DNA from: Chloroflexota bacterium | Lineage (GTDB): Bacteria; Chloroflexota; Chloroflexia; QHBQ01; JADMIH01 | DNA: 14,932 nt | Reading direction: 5' to 3' | Assembly: GCA_015478675.1 (NCBI GenBank) | Contig: JADMIH010000092.1 | Span: forward strand, 1-14,932 | Part shown: piece after piece, positions 14,698-14,932 of the stretch | Numbering within the stretch: the stretch's first letter is position 1 | Layout: every line of letters starts with the position of its first letter | Notes under the pieces: model-generated | What the model was told of the DNA's origin: nothing | What the model saw: the letters and a program-made list of their open reading frames with translations, nothing else | The model's database searches: none | Translations under genes and position numbers: made by a program

Positions 14698-14932
14698 CAC
14701 CCAAAGGTATTATTAATGCCGCATCGTAGATGAGTAGTCAGCAGCCAGTAAGCACGGTAGCTAACTTTGGAACTACCTGTAGCTGCTATAGCACTTATAG
14801 TGCTGACCGCTGACTGCCGGCTATCGGGTCGTTTAGCTGTTCGTCGCTTCGGCTTGTTCTTCCCAACTGTAAGTTCGCAGGCAATCGTAACTGTTCAGAG
14901 TTGAGGTGCAGGGGCGTCCCTCCCCTCACCCC
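14698..14932. other. Gene-free end of window with repeat material
   Basis: No credible open frame is present. The stretch holds a heptamer tract (listed separately) and, at the right edge, a GC-rich inverted repeat AGGGG (14910-14914)/CCCCT (14922-14926) which may continue beyond the window. Together with 14588-14697, this forms an intergenic region of at least 345 bp upstream of the operon. Confidence 0.5.
14736..14829. repeat. Heptamer-periodic, partly palindromic intergenic repeat
   Basis: From 14781 the plus strand runs in 7-mers: AGCTGCT, ATAGCAC, TTATAGT, GCTGACC, GCTGACT, GCCGGCT, ATCGGGT. AGTCAGC (14736-14742) is the exact reverse complement of GCTGACT (14809-14815). Around them, the arms AGTCAGCAGCCAG (14736-14748) and the strand opposite 14803-14815 form an imperfect inverted repeat. 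Inside lies a perfect hairpin AGCACT-TAT-AGTGCT (14790-14804). It looks like an STRR- or REP-like element upstream of the operon promoter. Confidence 0.55.

Noticed and set aside
14736..14829. Repeat tract considered as a CRISPR array or insertion-sequence end
   Set aside because: There are no regularly spaced long direct repeats with unique spacers, and no transposase gene or target duplication is visible.

Overview
The window is an exopolysaccharide (EPS) assembly and decoration locus of the Wzx/Wzy-dependent type. It carries ten complete protein genes and one gene truncated by the left edge. The best lineage clue is the C-terminus of the polymerase/ligase gene (9325-11529): two 'FW-x3-GG ... 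FGYPVS ... QYFE-RFEYHPE' type repeats, a motif I associate with secreted proteins of Chloroflexota. Heptamer-periodic DNA tracts and moderately high GC fit this. The lineage is an inference, not something the sequence proves.

Layout: (a) 1-371, the end of a putative glycoside hydrolase-like protein. (b) 372-1122, a 750-bp gene-free stretch rich in inverted repeats, with a strong hairpin just before the next ribosome binding site. (c) 1123-3680, plus strand: the priming polyprenyl-phosphate sugar-1-phosphate transferase and a GT2 glycosyltransferase. (d) 3770-5832, minus strand: a NodB-type polysaccharide deacetylase translationally coupled (ATGA overlap) to a GT4 glycosyltransferase. (e) 5833-6195, a divergent regulatory region that also encodes the N-terminus of the next gene. 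(f) 6196-7602, plus strand: a Wzx-type flippase whose start is problematic. (g) 7607-14587, minus strand: one long probable operon. In transcription order it encodes a GT of the exosortase/PEP-CTERM-associated type, a GT4 enzyme, a kinase-less Wzz chain-length protein, the Wzy/O-antigen-ligase-like protein, a second NodB deacetylase and a YdcF/DUF218 membrane protein. (h) 14588-14932, its promoter region and heptamer-periodic repeats.

How the genes fit together: the priming transferase would load the first sugar phosphate on a polyprenyl-phosphate carrier. The four glycosyltransferases would extend the repeat unit, the flippase would export it, and the Wzy/Wzz pair would polymerise it and set chain length. 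The two deacetylases would remove N-acetyl groups. No tyrosine autokinase, outer-membrane Wza exporter or exosortase is visible here. No tRNA, rRNA, CRISPR array or insertion sequence was seen.

Most worth a second look: the polymerase/repeat-domain fusion; the flippase with no canonical start for its conserved N-terminus (an ATA codon after a well-spaced AGGAG, or a 1-nt indel); the heptamer tracts, two of which lie in coding sequence; and the leader hairpins.
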